From an uncultured Clostridia bacterium (GTDB lineage Bacteria; Bacillota; Clostridia; Peptostreptococcales; Anaerovoracaceae), in assembly GCA_934255545.1 (NCBI GenBank), contig CAKQOE010000008.1, forward strand, positions 6,018-70,017: a stretch of DNA of 64,000 nt, read 5' to 3'. Every line of letters begins with the position of its first letter. Positions within the stretch are counted from its first letter, which is position 1. The notes beneath the pieces are model-generated. The model was not told where the DNA came from, searched no databases, and worked only from the letters and a program-made list of their open reading frames with translations. Made by a program: the position numbers and the translations under genes. Positions 23,150 through 33,800 of this stretch are shown here, one piece after another.

Positions 23150-25126
23150 TCAAGAAATGTTTTTATTGTTTACAGTGTGCGCAGGTATCATGATCTCAGC
23201 TCTGAAAAGTCCGTCTCCGGAGGTGAAATCACTCAGGCCGCCGTATTTGTGCGCTATAACGCACACAGAACCTATGCCTATGCCCGGTCCTTCGTGAGAT
23301 GATGACATATAGACGCCGTTGCGCACGTCAGGCGTTCCGGTATAAGAATTTTCAACCAGTATAAGAAGCCTTCCGTCAGTAAACCGACCGCGCAGCTTTA
23401 TGGCACGTTTTTCTTCCGGCTCTTTCGATACTGCATTTACAGCATTTTCAAGCAGATTGCCGAGTATGACGCACATCTCATCATCAGATATATCGATATC
23501 CGGCGGCACTGCAAATACTGCGTCGTAATCAGCCTTCACCTTCTGCGCAGCTGCCGCGTAATAATTTATAACAGCATCAGCTGCCTGATTCTCAGACCAT
23601 ACCGGCACTCTCGCGGCCTCAAGGCGCGGCTCATACACATCAAGATACGCTTTTATGCTCTCAAGTTGTCCGTTCTCTGCCATCTCACGCAGAGTCCTTA
23701 CGTGATGCCTCATATCGTGAAATACGCGCCGCGATATCTTTATGCTCTCCCTCAGCCTTCTGTACTGTTCTTTTTGCATCTTGAAGCGCTGCTTCATATA
23801 AAAGCTGGTTTCTTCGTATACATTTCGCAGCCTGTACGCTTTTACAGCGTCGCGCCACATGGCTGCGGCAAGAAGACCCGCGGTGAAGAGGCCGCCGAGT
23901 ACCTCAAACCAGCACATATATACCGGCTCATACAGAGGATGAAGCCTGTCAGATAAAAGACACGCGGAAAATACTGCAGCTATGCAGATCGTAGTCATCG
24001 CGTGCTCCCTTTTTACATGCAGTGATATGACTGCCGTTCCCGTGATAAGCACCGCGCAGTATATCTTCAATGCTCCTGAATAACACGAAAAAGCCATCAT
24101 CGCCTGTTCAGGCACACTCGATGCCGCTGCGCACGTTATCACAGCTGCCGCTGCGCCGATCACACACGGGGCTGTCAAAACAGCCTTCAATTGTATACCT
24201 GTACCGCAGAAATCGCAGCATAGCGCTGCCACAAAAAGCATAAGCGTATAATAAGAAGCTACCTCTACTGTGTACCACGGCTGAATCGCTGTTTCACAGA
24301 GCATGTGCATAAGAATGCATCCCGAAGCTGCGCACACCGATACAAATACAGCGATATAGCTGATATTGCGGCTTCTGTTCCGGCGCCCGGCGCCGGCGCA
24401 AAATACGACCGAAAGGCACGATCCCGCAAACGCGAGTATAAACAGCGCGGTCCTTATAACCAGCTGTCTGTCATGCATGGCGCTGACCGCGTCCGATCTT
24501 CCGAAAGCCGGCGCGTAAGTCATCCCGCTGTATATCCACGAATGATCCGCTGTCTCGATCATGATCTCCGTCATGCCTGAAGCTTCAAAGTTAACTGTTT
24601 TCACGCCTGTACGCGCTTTGTATCTGTCGGGCGACGGGTCGCCCGTCTGCGCTTTCAGTTCATTATTTATATATACGCGGTTCGCGGAAAATATTTCCTG
24701 CAGCTCGATTGCATAGCTCTCACGGTGCTCCGGGAGTATGAGTGTCATGCGGTATACTCCGTTTCCGTGCGACATACGATCTTCGCCGCCTATATCTGCA
24801 TATACGCGGTATCCCGAAAGATCGTCTGCTGATGCTCCCGGAAAAAACTCCCATTCGTATATGAGCCATATGACGCTACCTTCATTCAATCTGCTTTCAT
24901 CCGGAAATATCACGCCGTTTACCGCACGCGTATCGCTGCCTGTGTATTTGTTGTCATATTTGTAAAGCAGCCCGCACGCCGCAAACGCGATAGCAGCTGA
25001 TATCATGAAGCATACAACGGCCTTTACCGTGCGGCGGCGCGCGCTTTTTCTGTCCGGAGCCGCGTCTTCGGTTATATCAGGCACCGTATATTTATTGTTT
25101 TGTGTAATTTTCATTGTTTTTTTCAT
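23150..25126 (-). CDS. Membrane sensor histidine kinase of the GHKL (AgrC-like) class
   Basis: This 658-residue protein has one helix at about 35-55 and an extracytoplasmic region (about 60-215) resembling the ligand-binding part of 7TM-DISM receptors. About seven helices follow (220-425), then a helical dimerisation segment with His470 in VFHDMRHHVRTL. The GHKL ATPase has N-box LGNLLENAVNAV (near 557) and a glycine motif GPGIGIGSV. HDMRHH is typical of kinases that pair with LytTR regulators, and such a regulator is encoded two genes upstream. The start overlaps the preceding surface-protein gene by 35 nt. A membrane-loop codon run coincides with a GC palindrome (24380-24396). Confidence 0.85.
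   Translation of the reverse strand: MKKTMKITQNNKYTVPDITEDAAPDRKSARRRTVKAVVCFMISAAIAFAACGLLYKYDNKYTGSDTRAVNGVIFPDESRLNEGSVIWLIYEWEFFPGASADDLSGYRVYADIGGEDRMSHGNGVYRMTLILPEHRESYAIELQEIFSANRVYINNELKAQTGDPSPDRYKARTGVKTVNFEASGMTEIMIETADHSWIYSGMTYAPAFGRSDAVSAMHDRQLVIRTALFILAFAGSCLSVVFCAGAGRRNRSRNISYIAVFVSVCAASGCILMHMLCETAIQPWYTVEVASYYTLMLFVAALCCDFCGTGIQLKAVLTAPCVIGAAAAVITCAAASSVPEQAMMAFSCYSGALKIYCAVLITGTAVISLHVKREHAMTTICIAAVFSACLLSDRLHPLYEPVYMCWFEVLGGLFTAGLLAAAMWRDAVKAYRLRNVYEETSFYMKQRFKMQKEQYRRLRESIKISRRVFHDMRHHVRTLREMAENGQLESIKAYLDVYEPRLEAARVPVWSENQAADAVINYYAAAAQKVKADYDAVFAVPPDIDISDDEMCVILGNLLENAVNAVSKEPEEKRAIKLRGRFTDGRLLILVENSYTGTPDVRNGVYMSSSHEGPGIGIGSVCVIAHKYGGLSDFTSGDGLFRAEIMIPAHTVNNKNIS
24380..24396. 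repeat. 17-nt GC palindrome, CCG centre, inside a loop
   Basis: CCGGCGC-CCG-GCGCCGG: perfect 7-bp arms. It encodes part of a Gly/Ala/Arg-rich loop between membrane helices of the GHKL kinase. Confidence 0.55.
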
Positions 25127-26759
25127 TACGATACCGCCTTTTGCCGTAAAGCGATACGCACGCTAACGACGCGCACAATACAGCCGCCGTTGACGCGGCA
25201 GCCGGGCCGCTGCTGGAATTTTCATTCGGATCTCCGCTTCCGGATCTTACTGAAGTCGCTCCCACGCTTTCTGCGCTGCCGCCCGTTATTTTATAAGTTC
25301 CGGGCGTATCTATCGTAAAGCTTACCGTCCCGCTTGCTTCTTCGTATGTCGCCGGACGCGCGGAGCCGTCGTCTGTCGATACTGCCGTAAGGCCTTTTTC
25401 GTTTATTTTGTTTTTATCGCGGCTTTCCCACGGTATCCGTACTGTTGTGCCTGCTATATTGTCTATGCTCCGGCCGCCTGACGACAGGCTTATGCTTACG
25501 ATGTCCTGCTGCTGTCTTTTTATCGTTACGTCAAGCGTCTGATCACCATGCTCCGGAGGGAGCTGTCTTTTGAGGATATCTGATATTATCTCTATCGCCG
25601 CGCCGTTTTTTTCAAACAATACTGCGCTTCCTTTTTTTAACAGTACTGCCAGTCTCTCGGCTGCTATCTTTGTTTCCTCAGATGTAACGCTTTCCGCGGG
25701 CAGGCTGCTTTCAAAACTGCCGCTTCCGTGAGAGTGTGAGCCGGACGATGACGATCCGTCAGGACTGCTGCCGGATCCATCTCCTCCTGTACTTCCTCCG
25801 CCGGCATCACCGCCGTCGCGGTCTCCTCCAATCTCCGGTATCTGCACACTGCCGCTGCGCGATACGGTTATCGCAGTCGATTCCCGGTCACCGTCGTATA
25901 TGAGCCTGAACGTGTAATTTTCAGCATCCTCCGGCAGGCGATCCGGATAGATCACCAGACAGTTATATATCTCGTCATATGACGACATCCGATAAAGATC
26001 AGCCATGCCGTACGCTCTCTGATCACCTATCAATGTTTCTGCCTCGGCTGTTGACCACTCTGTGTCACCTTCTGCTTTATACTGAAGCTGCGCGCTTGTC
26101 ATATCCTGTATAACATATGTCCATATGCATTTTATCCTTCCAATAAAGTCCGTATGATAAGCTCTCAGGTCAACTCCCTCGTCAGGAGTGACAAAAATAT
26201 TGAGCTTCAGCGGCTCGCGTGTGATATCGTCAGGTATCTCATACAGATCCTCAGGTATCACAGGAGTTCCTGTTATTGTATAACATCTGCTGTCAGGCTG
26301 AAGTGACTCGTTGAAGCTGTCTACATCCCACAAAACATCAAAAATGTATTCATGTTCATAACTGCTGTCGCAGCCGTACGCCTTCCATGCGGAAAGCTTT
26401 TCAGCGCTCAGAGCGCTGCCCGGGGGCAGTCTGAGATCGTAACTGGTGTTCGGGTATTTGGCACCGATAAAGCAGAGCTTTATTTTTTCAGTGCTTTCGG
26501 ATTCATTATCCTTGCTTTCAGATTCATCATCTCTGATTTCCGGCTTATCAATGCTGCTTTCGGACTCATCATCTTTGACTTCCGGTTCGTTTTCTGTTTT
26601 CTCGGTTTTGTCTTTTGTAATATTTTCTGTAACATCTTCCGTGACATTTTCGCAGACAGCCGCCGGAGATCCGGTAAATGACTCTGCATATACAGGCAAA
26701 GACGCAAACGGATACGATAATATAAGGACGGCTGCCGCCGATGTAAAAATTTTCAACAT
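25092..26759 (-). CDS. Cell-surface protein with acidic repeat and C-terminal membrane anchor
   Basis: The frame is open to 26798, but the ATG at 26759 with AGGTGG at good spacing starts a clean signal peptide (MLKIFTSAAAVLILSYPF...ASLPVYA). The 555-residue product then has an acidic Asp/Glu/Ser/Lys repeat region (about 35-85). Next comes a globular part with immunoglobulin-like or SipA-like strands (about 95-300), a Gly/Ser-rich linker (about 315-355), a second globular part, and a C-terminal hydrophobic segment followed by GKRRYRNEKNN, which would fix it in the membrane. It has no LPxTG. It lies between the LytTR regulator and the kinase and may be the sensed or controlled surface component. 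Confidence 0.75.
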   Translation of the reverse strand: MLKIFTSAAAVLILSYPFASLPVYAESFTGSPAAVCENVTEDVTENITKDKTEKTENEPEVKDDESESSIDKPEIRDDESESKDNESESTEKIKLCFIGAKYPNTSYDLRLPPGSALSAEKLSAWKAYGCDSSYEHEYIFDVLWDVDSFNESLQPDSRCYTITGTPVIPEDLYEIPDDITREPLKLNIFVTPDEGVDLRAYHTDFIGRIKCIWTYVIQDMTSAQLQYKAEGDTEWSTAEAETLIGDQRAYGMADLYRMSSYDEIYNCLVIYPDRLPEDAENYTFRLIYDGDRESTAITVSRSGSVQIPEIGGDRDGGDAGGGSTGGDGSGSSPDGSSSSGSHSHGSGSFESSLPAESVTSEETKIAAERLAVLLKKGSAVLFEKNGAAIEIISDILKRQLPPEHGDQTLDVTIKRQQQDIVSISLSSGGRSIDNIAGTTVRIPWESRDKNKINEKGLTAVSTDDGSARPATYEEASGTVSFTIDTPGTYKITGGSAESVGATSVRSGSGDPNENSSSGPAAASTAAVLCASLACVSLYGKRRYRNEKNNENYTKQ

Positions 26760-26776
26760 TTTATCCACCTGTTTTT

Positions 26777-26793
26777 CCGGCGCCGGGCGCCGG
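26777..26793. repeat. 17-nt GC palindrome, CGG centre
   Basis: CCGGCGC-CGG-GCGCCGG: perfect arms, in the 35-nt gap between the LytTR stop and the surface-protein start, just upstream of its ribosome binding site. Confidence 0.6.
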
Positions 26794-26794
26794 C

Positions 26795-27511
26795 TCACTG
26801 CTGCAGCGAGCGCAGCGTATAAGAAAGAAACGCTTTTTTTATTCCGGCGCGTCCGCGCTGCTTTATGGGTGCGTATTCGCCGTTGTTCATTATAAAAAAG
26901 TCATCTGCCACGCGCTCTATATGATCCATGTTGACTGTTATATTTCTGTTGCACGAAATGAAGCGCTCGTCTCCCGACAGAATCGGAAATATGTCGGATG
27001 CTCTGTCATCGAGTTTTACGATCATTTCACGCAGGTGCAGTCTCGTACGGCCTTCGGCGACGTCAGCAAACAATATATCCGAAAGGTTCACGCAGGCGCT
27101 CACGCCTCCGGTGCGTATTTTAATGCTAGATCTTTCCGGCGCGCGCGCGCCGCAGACCGTGTCTATCGCCTTTTTGAGTTTTTCTTCTTCTACAGGCTTC
27201 ACAAGATAGTACGCCGCGCCTACATCGTAGCTTTCGACGGCATGCTCCCGGCTTGATGTCGTAAAAATGATGCGGCAGGCGCGGTCTGACTCGTATACCT
27301 GCCTGGCGGCCTGCATGCCGTCGCGGCCTTCCATATAGATATCCATGAAGACTACGTCAAAGCTTCCCGGTGAAAACGCGTCAGCAAACTCTTCAGCTGA
27401 TGCGAACTCTGCGATCTCCGCTTCCCCGCACGCTTTTTCACCGTACGATCTGAGCATTTCTATGAGCCGGGACCGTTCTTTTTCATTATCGTCAACAAGA
27501 GCTATCTTCAA
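26795..27511 (-). CDS. LytTR-family response regulator
   Basis: The product is 238 residues from a TTG at 27511 that has GAGGTG seven bases upstream; a GTG at 27526 is open but lacks a ribosome binding site. The receiver domain (about 1-120) shows ALVDDNEKERSRL, phospho-acceptor Asp in FDVVFMDIYMEGRDG, TTSSRE and YLVKPVEE. The LytTR DNA-binding domain (about 135-235) shows INIxADVAEGRTRLHL-like strands and FISCNRNITVNMDHIERV. The linker CGARAPERSS is encoded by a GC palindrome (27137-27152). It likely pairs with the GHKL kinase in the same operon. Confidence 0.9.
   Translation of the reverse strand: MKIALVDDNEKERSRLIEMLRSYGEKACGEAEIAEFASAEEFADAFSPGSFDVVFMDIYMEGRDGMQAARQVYESDRACRIIFTTSSREHAVESYDVGAAYYLVKPVEEEKLKKAIDTVCGARAPERSSIKIRTGGVSACVNLSDILFADVAEGRTRLHLREMIVKLDDRASDIFPILSGDERFISCNRNITVNMDHIERVADDFFIMNNGEYAPIKQRGRAGIKKAFLSYTLRSLQQ
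27137..27152. repeat. 16-nt GC palindrome inside the LytTR linker
   Basis: CGGCGCGC-GCGCGCCG: perfectly self-complementary and placed exactly in the receiver-LytTR linker. Confidence 0.4.
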
Positions 27512-27526
27512 CGCATCACACCTCAC

Positions 27527-27833
27527 GATACTTTATAACTGCATTAAAATACAACGATGCGGACACGGCTGACGTCGTCCGCTTTTTATAATAATAACAT
27601 TATTTTTGCCTCTCTGTCATCATACTATATGGGTGATGGAGTAAATAACATATTTTTACATTATATATCTGAAATATCCGAAAAATATGTCAAAAATAAA
27701 ACTGTATCGCATCCGCAAAGCGAGAGGAGCACAGCCTGCGCCGCGCCCCTCTCAAAATATTTGTACCGGCGTCAGGGATACGTTTGATCGTTTGCATCCC
27801 ATGGCGTCTGGTCAACTGTGTATACAATTCTGA
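27527..27833. other. Gap between the first giant gene and the LytTR operon
   Basis: This 307-bp gap is AT-rich. It holds a GCGGAC...GTCCGC hairpin with a plus-strand T-run (27558-27586) and, further right, an imperfect GAGAGGGGC/GCTCCTCTC hairpin (27722-27750) that may terminate the giant gene. I see no TTTCA direct repeats and no certain LytTR promoter. Confidence 0.4.
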
Positions 27834-30800
27834 TTATCTGTAAACCGATACTGCGTAATTAAGCATCATCTGAGCAACCTGTTCGCGTGTCGCGTTTGCC
27901 TTCGAAGCTATCTTTCCTGCTTCGCTGCCGCCCATGCCTTTTATGATGCCCTTTTCTACTGCCCATGCCATAGCGTCTGCCGCGTATCCGGAAATATCAT
28001 CCTTATCCGAGAATGCGTTGAGAGCGCCGGTTCCGCCGGCAGGTGCAGGTTTTCCTGCGTTTCTGTAAAGCATCGTTACTATCTGTTCACGTGTTATGCT
28101 CGCCTTTGGACCAGACCCATCGGAAATGCCGTTTTTAACTGCCCACGCCATGCCCTTCGCAAGCGCGTCGCCTTCTGTATCGGCGCCGTTAAGTCTTGCT
28201 ATCACTGTCATGAGCATTTCACGCGTCATCTCGGCCTTCGGGCTGAAGGTTCCCTTGCCTGTTCCGTTGAAGAGGCCGTGACCAGAAACAAACGCCACAG
28301 CGTCTGCAGACCATGAATCTGAATCTACGTCACCAAATCCGACGCCGGCGTCGGCCGCTTTTATTTTCATTCCGTCAGTCGCGTGCATGTAAAGCTTTCC
28401 GTCTATTAATACAGAATCGCGTATGAGCTCTTCCGTACCGTCAGGCTTTATTACATAAGCTGCGGCGCCCGCTCCCGCGTTCTTTACATCAAGGATTATC
28501 GGCTGACTTTCAGGTGAACCTGTATTTACTGTCACCGAACCGTCGTTATTGTTCTGTATCTCAAGCTTCTTTCCGTTTATGTCAGTTGCCTGAGCGATCT
28601 CAAGACGATCCTTTGACGTATCTGTTCCGCCCGGAGTATTGCCCGGCTGCGGGTCTGCAGGTTTAGGATCTGCAGGCTTCGGATCTGCAGGAGTGCTGCC
28701 TCCTGAACCACCGCCGGAACCGCCGCCTCCGCCGCCTGAGCTTTCAGAGCGGAACGTAACACTTACAGTCACCGGTCCTGCCGGCATCTTAAATGTATAT
28801 ACGAGCGTTGATGCTGAAACATTTTCATTGAGAACAGCTCCGCCGCTGAGACTGAGCGACGAAAGCTTTTTACCATTTTCAGGTGTTACCGTAAGAGTTA
28901 CAATGTCACCCTCGCGCGCCTTCACCTTGTCTGACGTCACGCCCGTTGGAACTGTTATCTCATACGTTTCATGATGTTCAAACAGATCGCTCATGGCGAA
29001 TTCAAGATCTTCCTTCAGGTTGACAACAGTTACAGTATACTTTCCTGCAGCATATTTAGCTGTAACCACCGCGTCGCTGTTTATGCGATTCTTTATGTCT
29101 GATTCGATATTGCCTGACTTAGCGAAGTGATCAGCCGCCGGCTCAAGCCAGAATACTGTCTTTCCGCCGCTGCGTACCGATACTGATTTAAGATCGGCGA
29201 TCTCTCCGTTATCTGAATGCTTCAGAGGAGTCGCGTAAGTAATGCCTGCGTTTCCTGCTTTACCTGTTGTTAATGCCACGCTTGACTTTGATTCTGCAGT
29301 AAAGTACGCTCTTACAGTCTTATGTCCTGAAAGTCCGTCTATCTTCAGTACAGGATCGACGCAGATCTGATCGTCAGCATCCGTATGCTTTTCAGTATTT
29401 TCAGCAGCTGTACCGTCTCCGTCAGTCACAGTCCAGTAGTCGAGCATATGTCCGCCATCAGGCTCTGCCTTAAACTCTATGCTGCTTCCGCCAGGCACGA
29501 GCGCTGTGTTTCCGTCAAGCGCATCGCCGTCAGCCACTGCACTGAGCGTTCCGTTAGCTGAAGTCATTTCATCCGAATGCGGAGTGAACCATGATACACC
29601 GTAGTTTGACGCGCTCTTTACATATGCTGTCACATCGATATCACCAATGACAGTTACTTCACCGCCCGGATAATTCTTCGATGACGAAACATCATATTTA
29701 CCGTCAAGCTCCCACTGTTCTATCATATATCCTGCGTCAGGCTCTGCTCTGAAAAGTATGCTTTCGCCTTCGTAAACCGTCAGACCTTCATCAGGCATAA
29801 CGGTCTTTTCTTCGCCTACGATATCACCGTAGATATTCTTCAGCGTATAAAGCATACGTCCGCGCTCAGCAGGTGTCACTGCAGCTGTTGCAGTAAATGA
29901 ACCTATTGCTTCAAATACAGCCTCGGCCTTTGTCTTTTCTCCAAGTGCCGGTATCGTCAGCACATCGCCGGTTTCCTCGCTGTCTGTGCCGTTTATCTTC
30001 CAGCCCTTAAGCCTGAAGCCGCGGTCCGCATGCGCAGTAAACGATACTGCCGTTCCTCCCGGAACATTTTCGACTGTATCTCCTTCGACCGTATCCGTAC
30101 CTGTTTTTATAGCTACAGATCCGTTTTCAGCAGATGCTGAAACAGTATACGCGTTTCTTACAGTATCGAGAGATACCTCTGTATCACGTTTAAGCTCAAA
30201 GCTGTATACTGATGATTCAGCCGTTTCCTCTCCGTTTACGACAAACACAGCGTTTTCAGCAGCCTGATAACCTGTCTTCGGAGTAACCGTTATAACAGTA
30301 TCCCCGACTATCTCAGCGCCATTTTCAATATTTATCTCGACATCGGCGCCTGCGTTGTTCTGACGCGTATAATGTGCCTTTATGTCGCCGGTAAGCGTCA
30401 GCTTGTAGCTGTCGCGCTCAAAATTCGCCCTTACCGATATATTTTCGTTTCTGACAGTTATATCAAGCTCGTTTGTACCGTCATCATTCTGAGTACCCTT
30501 GTGAGTCACTGTACTCTGACCGACCTCGCTCACAGACCAGTCTCTGAAATGATAACCCTCTGCAGGTTCAGCCACGAACGTAAACTCCGCTCCGTTGCTC
30601 ACATACGCGCCGGATGTGAAATTCTCATTGTTCGTGCACTTTACGCTGCCGCCCTTATCCGTGTAAGCCTTCAGCGTTATCGTCTTTGGCTTGAAGTACG
30701 CCGTTACGTCAGTAGGCGCAGCCTCCGTCTCAACAGAAAGACGCTGAGGATCTACGCTGTCTCCGCTCTTCGTCTCGACGCGTTCACCAACCTTGTAGAT

Positions 30801-33800
30801 CCAGTGATCTATCTGATATCCCGCGTTTGGTATCGCACGGAACTGAACGTGAGTACCCGATGGATAATCGCCATACGCCTGCTCATTTCCTATGATCTCA
30901 ACCTTACCTACAGGTCTCGCGCCCGCAGCATCTGTATAATCAGCCGCGCTGACAGAAATTCTGTAAGTAAGCCCTATAACCGTATAACGAGCAGATCTGT
31001 AAACAGGCTCATAATTATTGTAGAACGAATCCGGTGTATTTCCCGTCACGCCCGGCGTGACAATATAATTGCCCGGTTCCATGTTTGATTTAAGTTCTGC
31101 AGTATTTCCCGCAGAATTCACAGCGCTGAAGCCAAGCTTAAACTCAGCAAGCTCATCTGCGCTCACTTCATTACATTTAACTATCGGAAGATTATTGCCG
31201 ACATCGTTCGCGCTTATATTATCGCTATCCTCGATGTATATGCTGACAGACTTCCGCTTTATCGATACTTTTGATTCAGCGGCATTCTTTTCGCCGTCAA
31301 AAGCACGCAGCGTATATTCGCCTGCGTAAGGAGCCTTATTAAATACAAGGAGTCCATCCGCGCCGGCCGGCGTTGCCTTTAACGCGTCAAATATCTTTGC
31401 CTTATCCTGCTGGCTCTCAGGCTTAGCGAGCTCAGCTGCTTCTTCCTTTATCTGTGATTCAGTCAGAAGTATGTATTTTACATTTGCGCTTTCGACAGGC
31501 GTAAGCGGGTCGTTTCCTGTTTTTGACAGGAGCTCCGCGTATATATCCTCACTGTAGCTGAACGTCGTCATACTGCTTCCGCCCGCTGTATTGCTGAGCT
31601 TCAGCTGATATCCCGTCATATTGGCGCCTATGAGGACCAGATCGTTGTATTCTGTTTCAAGATCCTTGAAAACAGTATCTCCGCTGTAGTACGCCGATAC
31701 CGTATATGCACCATCGACAAGCTTCGAAAGCTTGAGCTTTGTATCAGGTATATTGAGGATCGCCGTAGAGAAATCCTTGCTCTCGCCGTCAAATACTTCC
31801 GTACCTGATGATTTTAATAGCGTCACGCTTATGCTCTTTTCAAAATCAGCTCCGGATATCCTGAACACAACATTTCCGGAAGGAGCAATCGTGCTGCCCT
31901 TATTCTTTGAATGCAGCTTTATCTCAGCGTGAAGCGTATTTACTTCTCCGCTCGTATCGGACGGCTTTACTATCGTGACCTTCAGATCTGCGGCAGGTGT
32001 ACGCTTAGAGTAAGCCGCCGCGAAATCCTGTGAGTATGCCGATATGTGATACTGCTGCGCAGCCGTTTTATCGTAGTATATAACGTTTACGCGGCATCTG
32101 TATCGTCCCTCGTCTGACGCGCTCGCGTTGGCTATCGTATATGACGCGCTCTTTGCGCCCGATATATCTGTCCATACGTTGTTTACAAGACGCTGCCACT
32201 GATAAGACACGTTTCCGTTGTATTTTTCCTCGTCAGCAACAGTCACCTTAGCTGTCGCGTTATCCTTGTCAGGATATACAGGCAGCAGTCCGTCTTCGTC
32301 AAGACCGTCCACAGTTATCTCAGGATAACCGACGCTTGTTTTAGTCCTGCACTCAAGTGGCTCGCTGTATATGCTGACATTCGGTTTGTACGCGCTTTCA
32401 GTCTGTATCTGATAAGAATACTCAGTATATGGATTCAACCCCTTATCCGTATAACTGAAACTGTAAGTTCCGTCGCTGTTCTTTTTACCTTCTCTGAACG
32501 GAACGTACTGCAGCCTGTAGCTTCCTGAACCGTCAGGGAATTCATAATAACGGTAAAGCTGGAAGCCTGATACCATCTTGTCATACGACCATGTAAGAGT
32601 CACAGACTTATCTGTCGTTGCCGCAATATCCTGACTGAAATCCTCAGGCAGGCTTGCAGGCTGCGCCGCGTCGCTTACTATATAATTCACGACAGGGAAC
32701 GACACTCCGTTCTGATCGTATTTGTAGCAGAATATCCTCCAGTTCATCGCGTATCCGTAGGCCTCAGCCTCAGCAGGCATATCCTGCAGCTCGCCCGAGA
32801 ATGAGCTTCCGCTCGTCGATATCTCGACCTTACCGCCGCTGCCCTCAAAACCGGCTACAACGCCTACAGTCAGGCCGCCCGCGCCTGCGCCGACCTTGCC
32901 TTCAATAGCACCGACACCTATATACGCGTTGCTCTTTTCAGTAGACATGGCTATTTCCTGGGAAATAGTCGAGCCGCCTCCCGCGCTCGTAAACCCGACC
33001 TTAGCCGAATCGCCGACGTAGCTCGCTATAAGCGACTTGTTCTTTTCATAAGGCTTGAGACTCGACGGATAAGACGTCGGATCGCCGAGAGTATGCGTCA
33101 GCACATTTTCGCTCACCTTCGGGAGCACGCTGTAGTCAGACGCTATCGCTTCGTAAGCATCAAGGCTAAGCAGACGTACAGAAGCCTCGTGCGGTATATT
33201 TACCGTCGTAGTGACCTCATCGTAGCCGCCCTTTCCGTTAGGAACGTACGATATATATTCATACACTTCCATCGGTATAGAGTAGAAAGCGACCTTGTCC
33301 TCGCCCGATGTCGCGCTGTACGTAACAGTCTGCTCAAGCGTTGAAGTCTTTTCAGTCTCCCACGTGAAACCGCCCGTTACCTGCATCTCCGCTTCGGTTT
33401 TTCCGATAGGCACGCCGAATATCTTTATCTCATACTCATATGAAACATAAACTCCGGCCTTTATCGTAGTCGAGCCTACCGATCCCGTACCGCTTCCTGT
33501 CGAGCTTGAGTACGTCGTAGTTGACTCCGGATAGTTACCCGAAAGGTCGTCACGGTCCAGCAGATCCTTGAAGTACGGCGGTGACGCCAGCACTGCGAGT
33601 ATCTTTGGATCGGTGTAAGTATAATAATGCCTTCCTGTGTAATTCATAATGCTCGAATCATTATCTGTATTGGCCATACATAATGCCATCGAGCTGTCAA
33701 CCGGCCGGCGGTTGCTGTAGTAGGATCTATCGGAACCGATCTGTGAACGGTCTATTACCGTCATAAATGTCTCGGATGCATCGAAGCCTGTATACTCTAC

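Noticed and set aside
30372..31088. 238-codon plus-strand frame within giant gene 1
   Set aside because: Antisense shadow of the SLH protein gene, with no ribosome binding site or recognisable motif.
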